NCBI RefSeq assembly: GCF_000023145.1
Contig: NC_012704.1
Coordinates: forward strand, 1,798,001 to 1,862,000
DNA from: Corynebacterium kroppenstedtii DSM 44385
GTDB lineage: Bacteria > Actinomycetota > Actinomycetes > Mycobacteriales > Mycobacteriaceae
DNA length: 64,000 nucleotides
Direction of reading: 5' to 3'
Position numbers and translations under genes: made by a program. Of this stretch, positions 54,306 to 63,421 are shown piece after piece. Position 1 is the first letter of the stretch; the number at the start of each line of letters is the position of its first letter. A model generated the notes under the pieces. That model did not search any database. It was not told the origin of the DNA and worked only from the letters and a program-made list of their open reading frames with translations.

Positions 54306-54872
54306 GTGCGTGCAGACGCGACTGCCAGCCGTGCCGCCATCATTGACGCTGCGTGGCAAGGTTTTGCCACCAACGGTCCAGATATTTCACTGCGGTCCAT
54401 CGCACAGGATGCTGGGGTTGGCATCGCTACCCTCTACCGGCACTTCCCTACACGCGAGGACCTCTTTGTGGGCGTCGCCGAAGAAATGGTGGCCCGGTTC
54501 AAAGCAGTGTGTGATCAGTACGTTGACGCGCCGTCCTGGGATGAAGATCCGGCCACTACATGGTCAGCTTTCATTGCCGACGATTACGAATTACGAATGG
54601 GCGCTTTGGTGGCACAAATAGCTGAAAAGATCGCTGTGTCGCCTGAACTTTATGATCGGATTACAGCTTTACGCACGAAGGCTTTGAGTCAGGTGGAACC
54701 CGTACTGAATCGCGCTAAAAACGCTGGGCTGGTTCGCCCAGAAATCAGCCCAGCACAGTTCCAAATGGGAGTGGGCCTTCTGAGCCGGCCTCTTCCAGCC
54801 ACGTTGGAGCAACTCGAACCGGGCTTTTCCTCATGGTTACTGGACACCTTCGCGCGGGGAATAGCGCCCTAG
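54306..54872 (+). CDS. TetR-family regulator of the divergent YhgE-like gene
   Basis: A 188-residue TetR protein. The DNA-binding domain is at about 5-55, with PDISLRSIAQDAGVGIATLYRHFPTREDL in part. The C-terminal domain resembles the TetR_C group that controls small efflux pumps. The GTG has AGGAG about 7 bp upstream. It is divergent from the YhgE-like gene, with two operator copies between them, so mutual repression and induction by a ligand are expected. Confidence 0.92.
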   Translation: MRADATASRAAIIDAAWQGFATNGPDISLRSIAQDAGVGIATLYRHFPTREDLFVGVAEEMVARFKAVCDQYVDAPSWDEDPATTWSAFIADDYELRMGALVAQIAEKIAVSPELYDRITALRTKALSQVEPVLNRAKNAGLVRPEISPAQFQMGVGLLSRPLPATLEQLEPGFSSWLLDTFARGIAP

Positions 54873-55254
54873 GGGACCCCGCTCCAGCCAGGTAGGCACG
54901 CCCATCGCTCCCCAGCCCCAGCTGCGGGGACCAACCGTCACATCCCCACCTTCTCGACGAGCGTATCGTCGCCCCGTCTGTGGGGGTGCCTCACATCGTG
55001 GAGTCGCATTTGTGGCGTCGTCACGTACTCTAGAAAAAGGAAGTATCCGCTATGTTGATAGCTTTGCTACCCAGGCCTTGTCTAGGTGATGACGCACTGC
55101 ACGAATCCGCAGATCAATGCTGTATATGCACATCATATGCAGATCACAACATCTGCACACCGTCGGCAGTAATCTTGCCCGGACACCGGCCTTGGCACGC
55201 ACAGCACGCATAATCCTGAACAATATTTAGCGAGTAAGGGAGTTTTGCCCCACC
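54873..55254. other. Intergenic region upstream of icd
   Basis: No gene is visible in 382 bp. A GCTAT-GTTG-ATAGC inverted repeat lies near 55054, and ATATGCA occurs twice within 20 bp near 55121-55140. The icd promoter must lie here, but I cannot fix its -10. Confidence 0.45.
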
Positions 55255-57471
55255 ATGGGAACAATTATCTACACCCGTACCGATGAAGCGCCTTTGATGG
55301 CAACGTATTCGTTGAAGCCAGTGGTGGAAGCGTTTGCGTCAACCGCCGGTGTCGACGTCGAAACCCGGGATATTTCATTGGCGGCGCGCACCTTGGCGGC
55401 GTTCAATGATGTGCTGCCGGAGGACCAGCGGGTCAACGATGCGCTGGCCGAACTGGGTGCGCTGGCAAAGACCCCGGACGCAAATATTGTGAAGCTGCCG
55501 AACATTTCAGCGTCGGTACCCCAGCTCAAGGCGACGATTAAGGAGCTTCAGGCCGCTGGATACGAACTCCCGGATTACCCCGAGGAGCCGTCGACGGACG
55601 AGGAACGCGACGCTCGCGCCCGCTACGACTCGGTCAAGGGCTCTGCCGTTAACCCTGTTCTGCGCGAGGGTAACTCGGACCGTCGCGCGCCGAAGGCCGT
55701 CAAGAACTTCGCCCGCAAGCACCCGCACACAATGGGTGAATGGAGCAAGGACTCCAAGACCAACGTGTCGACGATGGAGTCGGACGATTTCCGGCACAAC
55801 GAGCAGTCGGCGGTTCTTGAGAACGACGATGAACTGCGGATTCAGCTGGTCGCCCCGAATGGCGAAACCACCGTTCTTAAGGAATCCCTCCCTGTTCTCA
55901 AGGGCGAGATTGTCGACGGCACCGTGCTGAGCGCGAAGGCACTGGACACGTTCCTCCGTGCCCAGGTCAGCCGCGCGAAGGCGGAGGGTGTGCTGTTCTC
56001 TGTCCACCTGAAGGCAACCATGATGAAGGTATCGGACCCGGTGATCTTCGGTCACGTGGTCCGCGCCTACTTCCACGATGTTTTCGACAAGTACGGCGAA
56101 GAACTACTTGCCGCCGGCCTCAATGGCGAAAACGGTTTAGGCGCCATCCTTGAAGGCCTGTCGGATCTGGACAACGGCGACGAGATTAAGGACGCGTTCG
56201 AGCAGGCCCTGAAGGACAACGCTGCTCTGGCGATGGTGAACTCCCACAAGGGCATCACGAACCTTCACGTCCCGTCGGACGTCATTATCGACGCCTCCAT
56301 GCCCGCGATGATCCGCACCTCCGGCCATATGTGGAACGCCGATGACGAAGAACAAGACACCTTGGCAGTCATTCCGGATTCGTCATATGCCGGTGTTTAC
56401 CAGGCAGTTATCGACGACTGCCGCGAGAACGGCGCTTTCGACCCGACGACGATGGGCACCGTTCCGAACGTCGGGCTGATGGCTCAGAAGGCGGAAGAAT
56501 ACGGTTCGCACGACAAGACGTTCGTGATGCCGTCCGACGGGAAGGTGCAGGTCGTCGACAAGTCCGGCACCGTGCTGATGGAGCACGACGTCGAGGCCAA
56601 CGACATTTGGCGCGCCTGCCAGACGAAGGACATCCCGGTGCGCAACTGGGTCGGCCTGGCCGTTGAGCGCGCACGCCTGTCGGGAATGCCGGCCGTGTTC
56701 TGGCTCGACCCGGAGCGCGCACACGACAACAACGTGCGTGCGAAGGTCGAGGAATACCTGAAGGACGAGGACACCGACGGCCTGGACATCCAGATCATGG
56801 ATCCCGTCGCCGCCACGAAGTACTCGATCGACCGCATCCGCAAGGGCGAGGACACCATCTCGGTCACCGGCAACGTGCTGCGTGATTACCTGACCGATCT
56901 CTTCCCCATCATGGAGCTGGGCACGTCAGCAAAGATGCTGTCTGTGGTTCCGCTGATCGCTGGTGGCGGGCTCTTCGAAACCGGTGCGGGCGGATCCGCA
57001 CCGAAGCACGTGCAGCAGCTGCAAGAGGAAAACCACCTGCGTTGGGATTCGCTGGGTGAGTTCCTTGCCCTGGCGGAATCGTTCCGCTTCTTTGCCCGCA
57101 AGGACGGGAACGATCGCGCTGGGATCCTTGCCGATGCGCTGGATAAGGCCACCGAGAGTGTGCTGGAAGAGGGGCATTCCCCGTCGCGTAAGGTCAACGA
57201 GATCGACAACCGCGGCTCGCACTTCTACCTCGCGTTGGGTTGGGCGAAGGCGTTGGCTCAGCAGACCGACGATGCCGATTTGGCTGCGGCTTTCAAGCCG
57301 ATTGCCGACGCTCTCGACGAGAAGAAGGATCAGATCGCGGAAGAGCTGCTCTCTGTGCAGGGCTCCGAGGTCGACTTGGGCGGCTACTACTGGCCGTCGG
57401 ATGACAAGGTCAACGCTGTGATGCGGCCGTCAAAGACCTTCAACACGATCATCGACGTCCTGCACCGGTAG
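55255..57471 (+). CDS. icd: NADP-dependent isocitrate dehydrogenase, monomeric type
   Basis: A 738-residue monomeric isocitrate dehydrogenase of the TCA cycle, the usual corynebacterial form, making 2-oxoglutarate and NADPH. The full sequence fits the family, with the start [16 protein letters not shown], the substrate-binding region [22 protein letters not shown] in part, and [20 protein letters not shown] in part. Length is as expected (about 735-740). AAGGGAG lies about 14 bp before the ATG. It ends convergently with aspA. Confidence 0.97.
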   Translation: MGTIIYTRTDEAPLMATYSLKPVVEAFASTAGVDVETRDISLAARTLAAFNDVLPEDQRVNDALAELGALAKTPDANIVKLPNISASVPQLKATIKELQAAGYELPDYPEEPSTDEERDARARYDSVKGSAVNPVLREGNSDRRAPKAVKNFARKHPHTMGEWSKDSKTNVSTMESDDFRHNEQSAVLENDDELRIQLVAPNGETTVLKESLPVLKGEIVDGTVLSAKALDTFLRAQVSRAKAEGVLFSVHLKATMMKVSDPVIFGHVVRAYFHDVFDKYGEELLAAGLNGENGLGAILEGLSDLDNGDEIKDAFEQALKDNAALAMVNSHKGITNLHVPSDVIIDASMPAMIRTSGHMWNADDEEQDTLAVIPDSSYAGVYQAVIDDCRENGAFDPTTMGTVPNVGLMAQKAEEYGSHDKTFVMPSDGKVQVVDKSGTVLMEHDVEANDIWRACQTKDIPVRNWVGLAVERARLSGMPAVFWLDPERAHDNNVRAKVEEYLKDEDTDGLDIQIMDPVAATKYSIDRIRKGEDTISVTGNVLRDYLTDLFPIMELGTSAKMLSVVPLIAGGGLFETGAGGSAPKHVQQLQEENHLRWDSLGEFLALAESFRFFARKDGNDRAGILADALDKATESVLEEGHSPSRKVNEIDNRGSHFYLALGWAKALAQQTDDADLAAAFKPIADALDEKKDQIAEELLSVQGSEVDLGGYYWPSDDKVNAVMRPSKTFNTIIDVLHR

Positions 57472-57493
57472 GGGTTTACCTGCGTTGAAGGTA

Positions 57494-57583
57494 CCTAGTT
57501 GAGTCTGCCGCCACTGGCGGCCCGCGCTAGGTGACTCGGGGGGGACAGGTGCGACGGGGGCACCAGGCTGATTCGTGTGCCCC
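57494..57583. terminator. Hairpins between convergent icd and aspA
   Basis: GCCGCC-ACT-GGCGGC (57507-57521) sits inside longer pairings (CCTAG/CTAGG and GAGTC/GACTC). A second hairpin, GGGGCAC/GTGCCCC (57557-57583), follows. Neither has a U-run, but together they separate the two genes. Confidence 0.55.
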
Positions 57584-57631
57584 GCCCTGAGCGCGTCGTC
57601 AGTTTTTGGCGCACCCATCCCGAGCGCACCG

Positions 57632-59296
57632 TTAGTCTTCCTCGACCCCGTTGTATAGTTTTCCGTGGAAGCTGGGGCTCAGTAGGTTGTGATGGCTGAG
57701 GACATCGTCAAGCGTATCTCTATCCAGCAGCCCTTTCTCCAGAACGAGGTCGCGCACGGATCGGCCGGTCTGAGCCGCTTCTTTACCAATCACATCGCCC
57801 CAGTGGTGGCCGATCAGCGGGTTCAGATACGTGATGATTCCGATCGAATTGTCTACATAACGGCGGCAAACGGTCTCGTTAGCGGTGATTCCGATGACGC
57901 AGCGGGTGCGCAGCGTCGTGCAGGCCCGCACGAGGAACCGCACCGATTCGAACGCACATTGCGCGATCACCGGTTCCATCACGTTCAACTGCAATTGTCC
58001 GGCTTCCGCAGCCATCGCGACGGTGACGTCGTTTCCAAAGACTTTGAAACAAATTTGATTAACGACTTCCGGAATAACCGGGTTAACCTTCGCCGGCATA
58101 ATCGACGAGCCCGCCTGGCGTTCGGGGAGATTAATTTCGTTTAACCCGGCACGCGGCCCCGACGACAGAAGACGCAAATCATTGCAAATCTTCGATAATT
58201 TCATTGCCAGACGTTTGACGGCCGAGTGCGCGTTGACATACGCGCCCGTGTCGCTGGTTGCCTCGATCAGGTCGCGGGCGGGCTTAATGTCCAGGCCAGA
58301 CACTGTGCTTAGTGCGCGGATCACCGCTGCTTGATACCCCGCAGGAGTGTTCAGGCCGGTGCCGATGGCCGTCGCGCCCAGGTTCATCTCACGTAGTTGG
58401 CTTTGAGCACGTTCCAGCTGACTCCGCTCTTCCGCCAAATTGTTTCCAAACGCACGGAATTCTTGTCCTAATGACATGGGGACGGCATCTTGTAATTGCG
58501 TCCGCCCCATTTTCATAACGTCGTTGAATTCATTTCCCTTGGCCAGGAATGCGCGTTCCAGAGCGTCGACATGGTTCGCCAATTGTTCAATCGCGAAGTG
58601 CAAACCTAAACGGAAACCGGTTGGGTAAGCGTCATTCGTCGATTGGGACATATTGACGTCGTCGTTTGGATTAATAACGTCGTAATTACCCTTCGGCTCC
58701 CCCAGGTATTCGAGCGCGAAATTCGCGACGACTTCATTCGTGTTCATATTCACGGACGTGCCCGCCCCGCCCTGGAACACGTCGATAGGAAACTGATCCA
58801 TCCCGCGGTGTTTGTCGAGAATCTGATCGCAAGCCCAGATAATCGCCTCCGCCTTTTTGGCTGGTAGCGCGTGGACTTCGCGGTTCGCGATGGCGGCGGC
58901 TTTCTTGACCATCACCATGCCGCGGATGAGCTCCGGAACGTGATTGATGTTCGTCCGCGAAATCTGGAAATTCTCGACCGCGCGCAGCGTGTGCACACCG
59001 TAGTAGGCGTCGGCGGGAACCTGCAGAGTGCCCAGTAGGTCGGTTTCCTCACGAAAACTCTGCGCGCTCTTCGCCCGCTGCGAGTGCGTTTCCGCCGACG
59101 TAATAATGTCCGTCGAGGTCATGACGACCCCGATTCTTTCCGACGACGACCCCGGCGCGGCTACCGGGACGTCCCAGGCTTCCGACGAAGGGGTGTGGGA
59201 TTCCGAAGTGGTCGCCGTCGGAGATACCTCGTTGTGTTGATCAGTTGGTTCGTTGCCCTGATTGTCGGAGGGGCGGGATGCGGATTGCTCGGACAC
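57632..59296 (-). CDS. aspA: Aspartate ammonia-lyase (aspartase)
   Basis: The enzyme splits L-aspartate to fumarate and ammonia. Superfamily marks are [15 protein letters not shown], the [14 protein letters not shown] region, and the catalytic loop [11 protein letters not shown]. The GTG at 59296 (GAGG 6 bp upstream) gives 554 residues, with a Ser/Thr/Glu-rich N-terminal extension of about 75 residues before the conserved EETDLLG. An ATG 57 codons in (MTSTDIITS) is an alternative start. Fumarase of the same superfamily is the main alternative, but the spacing and start motif favour aspartase. An AACA-GCTGC/GCAGC-TGTT inverted repeat lies at 59326-59353, 30 bp upstream. Confidence 0.92.
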   Translation of the reverse strand: MSEQSASRPSDNQGNEPTDQHNEVSPTATTSESHTPSSEAWDVPVAAPGSSSERIGVVMTSTDIITSAETHSQRAKSAQSFREETDLLGTLQVPADAYYGVHTLRAVENFQISRTNINHVPELIRGMVMVKKAAAIANREVHALPAKKAEAIIWACDQILDKHRGMDQFPIDVFQGGAGTSVNMNTNEVVANFALEYLGEPKGNYDVINPNDDVNMSQSTNDAYPTGFRLGLHFAIEQLANHVDALERAFLAKGNEFNDVMKMGRTQLQDAVPMSLGQEFRAFGNNLAEERSQLERAQSQLREMNLGATAIGTGLNTPAGYQAAVIRALSTVSGLDIKPARDLIEATSDTGAYVNAHSAVKRLAMKLSKICNDLRLLSSGPRAGLNEINLPERQAGSSIMPAKVNPVIPEVVNQICFKVFGNDVTVAMAAEAGQLQLNVMEPVIAQCAFESVRFLVRACTTLRTRCVIGITANETVCRRYVDNSIGIITYLNPLIGHHWGDVIGKEAAQTGRSVRDLVLEKGLLDRDTLDDVLSHHNLLSPSFHGKLYNGVEED

Positions 59297-59814
59297 TGTA
59301 AACCTCGATCTGTTATCGGTGTAACAACATGCTGCATGGGTGCGCAGCGTGTTGACCTGGCTTATTCCCCATCGATGCGGAAGCTCTCCCCAGAGTGCCG
59401 ACAATCCATTCGCACACCCTCGCATTACTGATCAGCTACTGATCACTTGCGTAAGTGCCATCAGGCTACCTTTGCCTCGAGCGAATGTTCACTTGAGACA
59501 CGTCGAGGATGATCTACCTCAACGACGGGTTATTACCCCACTTTGTAGCAGGGTGTTTATTACAGCCCCACGGTTGGAGGGGCCGGTGCCTCAACCCCGC
59601 GGGTAGTGGGGCCGGCATCATAAACAAGTTCCCGCCGACATAAGGCCACTTCATCGACCCCTTTTCCTAGCGGGGTACCATCTTGTTTCACTGCCTTGCC
59701 AGCGGGAACTCGCTCTGCAACCAAGACTAGTCGCTCCCCACAGCCAGCGGGAAGGGATATTTGATTCCGAGCCCAAACGGGGGTGGATTCGTCGATGTCG
59801 CGGATATGCGTTCC
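59297..59814. other. Intergenic region upstream of aspA, no clear gene
   Basis: This region is rich in inverted repeats, for example GGTTGGAGG paired with GCCTCAACC and nearby CCCCAC/GTGGGG arms near 59570-59620. A 97-codon open frame on the minus strand (59560-59853) begins inside the insertion-sequence-like end at 59.83 kb; its product resembles nothing I know. It may be debris of a mobile element, or simply structured noncoding DNA. Confidence 0.4.
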
Positions 59815-59874
59815 TGAACTGCTCCCCGTTAGTTGGACTGAGAAATTAGACACCGACTAGTGGGGAGCAGTTCA
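59815..59874. mobile_element. Paired insertion-sequence-like ends without a transposase
   Basis: TGAACTGCTCCCC (59815-59827) and its exact complement (59862-59874) flank only 34 bp. Extending inward, both arms continue with TAGT-[TC]-GG, the look of IS3-family terminal repeats. So this appears to be a left and right end brought together by loss of the transposase. No target duplication is seen. A simple hairpin terminator is the alternative. Confidence 0.45.
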
Positions 59875-59935
59875 GTTTTCACAACCGATCACGGTATACC
59901 TCCGCAGTTTTCGGCACGCGGACGTGAACTCCGCG
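59873..59935 (+). repeat. Dispersed repeat, copy A (GAAAACTG family)
   Basis: A 63-bp stretch beginning CAGTTTTCACAACCGA, with a second CCGCAGTTTTC inside. It is about three-quarters identical to copy B near 63.2 kb, on the other side of metY-metX. It is noncoding as far as I can see. Confidence 0.6.
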
Positions 59936-60108
59936 TGACAGCAACGTGTTGCGTTCATCCACCAGCGCGTGAGCATCGCCAACACACGATTAACATCCCA
60001 CATGCAGTGAACTATAAGCCTCGTACAACACACAATCTACATACCGCTTAGTCTAGAATTTTTCATAGCTCTGAGCTGGGCATATTTACGCAAAATAGAC
60101 AGGGCGGT

Positions 60109-60137
60109 TTGCACTAGACCGAGCGGTACATTAATCT
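60109..60137 (+). promoter_or_regulatory. metY promoter with McbR-like operator
   Basis: TTGCAC (60109-60114), a 17-bp spacer and TAATCT (60132-60137) form a promoter. The spacer is TAGACCGAGCGGTACA plus one base: it has TAGAC-N6-GTACA, close to the McbR consensus TAGAC-N6-GTCTA, and a perfect inner ACCG/CGGT. Binding there would block RNA polymerase. The McbR link is an inference from site geometry. Confidence 0.55.
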
Positions 60138-60143
60138 CTTTTT

Positions 60144-60339
60144 ATGAGTTCGGAAGAGCTTACCTTCGGGTAACGACCACACCGTTTCTCCACAAGCGGC
60201 TACGCCACCTCGGGCGCCAGGGAAAACGTTTAGGGCAAACGTCCCGAGAGCCAGACGGCGAGAAAACCGACAGCCACACAAACCCGACGGCCACAAAACC
60301 ACCACACAAGACCAACACAACGAATTTTGAGGAAACACC
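60144..60339 (+). promoter_or_regulatory. Structured leader of metY, riboswitch candidate
   Basis: The expected start of transcription leaves a leader of about 195 nt. It contains TTACC-TTCG-GGTAA (60160-60173), a UUCG-capped hairpin. It also has CTCGGG (60209-60214) pairing with CCCGAG (60243-60248) around an inner ACGTTT/AAACGT stem (60226-60242). Actinobacterial metY-metX operons can carry SAM-IV riboswitches; I do not see the SAM-IV core (GGCAACC) here. So the leader is structured but unassigned. Confidence 0.45.
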
Positions 60340-61656
60340 ATGACAACCAAGTACGACAACAGCAACGCCGACCAGTGGGGCTTCAAGACCCGCGCCATCC
60401 ACGCCGGCCAGCCGGTCGATAGTGAGACAAGCTCACGAAACCTCCCGATTTACCTCACGTCCTCATACGTTTTCGACTCCGCCGAGCACGCCAAGCAGCG
60501 CTTCGGCCTGGAGGACGAGGGCCCGATTTACTCGCGCCTGACAAATCCGACGGTGGCCGCCGTCGAAAATAGGTTGGCTTCCCTTGAGGGTGGAACGCAT
60601 GCGGTGCTCTTCGCGTCCGGTCAGGCGGCGGAGACGGCGGCGTTCCTGAATATCGCGAGGTCGGGGTCGCATATCGTGTCGTCACCGCGCTTGTATGGCG
60701 GCACGGAGACGCTGTTGGCACACACGTTCCGTCGGCTCGGGATTGAGGTCACGTTCGTGGAGGATCCGGACGATCCGCAGTCGTGGGACGCGGCCGCGAA
60801 GGACAACACGGTGGCGTTTTATGGCGAGACGTTCGCCAACCCGCAGGCCGATATCCTGGACATTCCGGCGATCGCGGAGGTTGCCCATGAGCATTCCGTA
60901 CCCTTGATCGTCGACAATACTGTGGCGACGGCGGCTGCTGTGCGTCCTTTGGAGCTGGGTGCCGACGTTGTTGTGGCGTCGTTGACGAAGTTTTACACCG
61001 GCAACGGGTCCGGGCTTGGCGGTGTGTTAATCGACGGCGGGAAGTTCGATTGGACGGTGGAGCGCGACGGCAAGCCGCTGTTCCCCGATTTTGTCGAGCC
61101 GGATCCCGCGTACCACGGGTTGAAGTACGCGGACCTGGGGAATGTGGCGTTCGGGTTGAAGGCTCGCGCGGGGTTGCTCCGCGATACGGGTGCGACGCCA
61201 TCGCCGTTTAACGCGTGGGTCACTGCCCAAGGTCTGGATACCTTATCTCTTCGCATCGCAAAGCATAACGAAAATGCGCAGAAAGTCGCTGAATATCTGG
61301 AAAGCAATCCGAAGGTCACGAAGGTTAACTTCCCTGGGCTGAAGAGTTCGCCATGGTATTCGGTCAAGGAGAAACTGGGGCTGAAATACCCCGGCTCGGT
61401 GTTCTCATTCGACATCGATGGCGGGCGCGACACGGCGTGGAAGTTCATTGACGCCCTGAAGCTGCACTCGGACCTGGCCAATGTTGGCGACGTGCGGTCG
61501 CTGGTTGTCCACCCGGCCTCGACCACGCACTCCCAGTCCGATGAGCCGGCGCTGCGTGCTGCGGGAATCAACGAGTCAACCATCCGACTCTCTGTCGGCA
61601 TCGAGGACATCGACGACATCATCAACGACCTCAAGCAGGCCTTTGAGCAAATTTAA
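60340..61656 (+). CDS. metY: O-acetylhomoserine sulfhydrylase
   Basis: A PLP enzyme that makes homocysteine from O-acetylhomoserine and sulfide. The 438-residue protein has IYLTSSYVFDSAEHA, YSRLTNPTVAAVENRLASLEGG in part, and the PLP lysine in SLTKFYTGNG. GAGGAAA lies 7 bp before the ATG. It is followed by metX, whose product is its substrate. Regulation probably involves the operator and leader upstream. Confidence 0.97.
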   Translation: MTTKYDNSNADQWGFKTRAIHAGQPVDSETSSRNLPIYLTSSYVFDSAEHAKQRFGLEDEGPIYSRLTNPTVAAVENRLASLEGGTHAVLFASGQAAETAAFLNIARSGSHIVSSPRLYGGTETLLAHTFRRLGIEVTFVEDPDDPQSWDAAAKDNTVAFYGETFANPQADILDIPAIAEVAHEHSVPLIVDNTVATAAAVRPLELGADVVVASLTKFYTGNGSGLGGVLIDGGKFDWTVERDGKPLFPDFVEPDPAYHGLKYADLGNVAFGLKARAGLLRDTGATPSPFNAWVTAQGLDTLSLRIAKHNENAQKVAEYLESNPKVTKVNFPGLKSSPWYSVKEKLGLKYPGSVFSFDIDGGRDTAWKFIDALKLHSDLANVGDVRSLVVHPASTTHSQSDEPALRAAGINESTIRLSVGIEDIDDIINDLKQAFEQI

Positions 61657-61700
61657 TCTTCTAGGTTAATTTTCTAAGGGTTAATCTTCTTGCCGACGAG

Positions 61701-61731
61701 GGGCTGGCCGCGCAACGATGGCCGGCCCTTT
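61701..61731 (+). terminator. Hairpin between metY and metX
   Basis: GGGCTGGCC pairs with GGCCGGCCC (one U-G pair) around a 10-nt loop, followed by TTT. It can act as a partial terminator that lowers metX relative to metY. Confidence 0.55.
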
Positions 61732-61796
61732 GGCCGTGTGTTGTGCGCCCGTGTGTTGTCGGGGTGGGCACGCCAGACAATAAGGAGGTGTCGGCC

Positions 61797-62981
61797 GTGA
61801 CCGAACAGGTAACGCTTCCGCCCAATGGGCAGTACGTCGACGTGCCTTTCTCGCCGGCCGACGACCCATGGGTGACGGAGGCTGGTGTTCCGCTACCTGG
61901 CGCGTCGCTCCGCATATACGCGTTTTACACCACACCGGGCGACACGATGCCCGACTCAACACCGGGCGATGTCGCGCCCGACCTAACGCCAGACGCCACC
62001 CCTCCCCCAAACCCTCTCGACCGCCCGATAATCCTCATCGAGCATGCTCTCACGGGCGATGGCAACGCCGCCGAATGGTGGCAAGGGCTCATCGGCCCAG
62101 GCCTCGGCTTCGACACAGACCGCTACCTCGTCCTTTGCACGAATGTCCTGGGAGGCTGCAATGGCAGCACGGGTCCGTCGTCGATAAGTCCTGATGGAGC
62201 ACCGTGGGGGTCGCGCTTCCCGGCCCTATCCATGCGGGACATGGTCGATGCCGAACACTGCGCGCTGGAGCAACTCGGCATCCGGCGGCTTCACGCCGTC
62301 GTTGGCGCATCGATGGGCGGGGCGCGGGCCCTGGAATGGTGCATCATGTTCCCCGACGTGGTCGCGTCGGCACTGGTTATCGCGGTTTCCGCCCGAGCGA
62401 GCGCGTGGCAAATCGGCATTCAATCTGCGCAAATCCGGTTCATCGAGGCCGACCCTGATTGGCAGGGCGGCGACTATTACGGCACCGGGCGGGCGCCCAC
62501 TCACGGGATCGGCCAGGCGCGGCGCATTGCACACCTAACTTATCGGGGCGAGCTCGAGCTCGACGAGCGATTCGGCGCCGACCCTCAGCGCGACGAAGAT
62601 CCATACGGCCCCTACCGGCACCGTGACCAGCGCTTTTCCATCGAAAGCTACCTGGATTCGCAGGCCTCCAAGCTCGCCGCACGGTTCGACGCCGGGAGCT
62701 ACGTGATCCTCACCGACGCGCTCAACCGCCACGACATCGGACGCGGGCGCGGCGGCATGAACGCCGTCCTCGGCGAATGCACCGTCCCGATCATGGTTGC
62801 CGGCGTCGATTCCGACATCCTCTACCCGTTTCACCAGCAGGAACACCTGTCGCGCAACCTCGGCAACTTCATTGGGCTGTCAAAAATTACGACGCCGACC
62901 GGGCACGACGGCTTCCTCACCGAGACGCTGCAGACCCGGCGGATCGTCGAAAAATTCCTAAACAAGATTGTCGACGATTAA
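61797..62981 (+). CDS. metX: Homoserine O-acetyltransferase
   Basis: An alpha/beta-hydrolase enzyme that acetylates homoserine with acetyl-CoA. The 394-residue protein has the nucleophile Ser in GASMGGARALEW, the Asp in VDSDILYP and the His in GHDGFLTE. A Pro/Asp/Thr-rich insertion of about 25 residues (about 55-80) is not usual. The GTG at 61797 has AAGGAGG 8 bp upstream. The order metY-metX is as in mycobacteria. Confidence 0.95.
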   Translation: MTEQVTLPPNGQYVDVPFSPADDPWVTEAGVPLPGASLRIYAFYTTPGDTMPDSTPGDVAPDLTPDATPPPNPLDRPIILIEHALTGDGNAAEWWQGLIGPGLGFDTDRYLVLCTNVLGGCNGSTGPSSISPDGAPWGSRFPALSMRDMVDAEHCALEQLGIRRLHAVVGASMGGARALEWCIMFPDVVASALVIAVSARASAWQIGIQSAQIRFIEADPDWQGGDYYGTGRAPTHGIGQARRIAHLTYRGELELDERFGADPQRDEDPYGPYRHRDQRFSIESYLDSQASKLAARFDAGSYVILTDALNRHDIGRGRGGMNAVLGECTVPIMVAGVDSDILYPFHQQEHLSRNLGNFIGLSKITTPTGHDGFLTETLQTRRIVEKFLNKIVDD

Positions 62982-63105
62982 AAGCTCGGTGGGGGCCGTG
63001 GGGAATGTGATGAAACCGCAGTGCACATCGCTGGAGTAAACCGCGGGAAACGTGCGGATGAGGAATATAAGCGGGAAATTCCTAGGTTTTCTCGCGTCTG
63101 AGCTC

Positions 63106-63252
63106 GAAAACTGCGGCGGAATACGCGGCCCAACGAAAAGTGCGGGGCGATATGCCAGAAAAATGGCCAAAAATTGACCATATCCACCCGCAGTTTTCAC
63201 AACCGACCCCTACATACCCCCACAGTTTTCCAACACGCGGGTGCGAACCGCG
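63106..63252. repeat. Dispersed repeat, copy B, with an inverted GAAAACTGCGG arm
   Basis: GAAAACTGCGG (63106-63116) faces CCGCAGTTTTC (63189-63199), so the region can form a large hairpin; the right arm leads into 62 bp similar to copy A (59873-59935). A second CACAGTTTTCC follows at 63221. Between metX and the DUF2382 gene (62982-63421) I see no gene, only this element, an AGGAAT/ATTCCT pair near 63061-63083, and the terminator at 63.3 kb. Confidence 0.55.
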
Positions 63253-63295
63253 CAAACACCATCGCAAAGCAGAGTTAAAGCCCCTCAGACACAAC

Positions 63296-63328
63296 AAAAG
63301 GCGCGCCTACCAGGCTGGTAAGCACGCC
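63296..63328 (-). terminator. Terminator of the DUF2382 gene
   Basis: On the minus strand GGCG-GC-TACCA and TGGTA-GC-CGCC arms form a long stem followed by TTTT. It lies about 94 bp after the DUF2382 stop. Two smaller inverted repeats, CCGTGA/TCACGG and GGACT/AGTCC, lie between (63369-63415). Confidence 0.7.
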
Positions 63329-63421
63329 GTTTGTCTAACTATGAAAGAGAACTAATCCTCCGAGCGCCGTGAACCCATGAGATCACGGGACCATAGCTCG
63401 CGGACTAATAGTCCACTTGGA

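Noticed and set aside
59815-59874. Target-site duplication around the insertion-sequence-like ends
   Set aside because: The flanking bases (TTCC and GTTT) do not match, so no clean recent insertion can be claimed.
60144-60339. SAM-IV riboswitch in the metY leader
   Set aside because: The conserved core (GGCAACC and its flanking pseudoknot pieces) is not visible by eye; kept only as an unassigned structured leader.
62958-63297. Small minus-strand frames in the metX-DUF2382 gap
   Set aside because: They lie in the repeat element, differ between its copies and have no ribosome-binding site.
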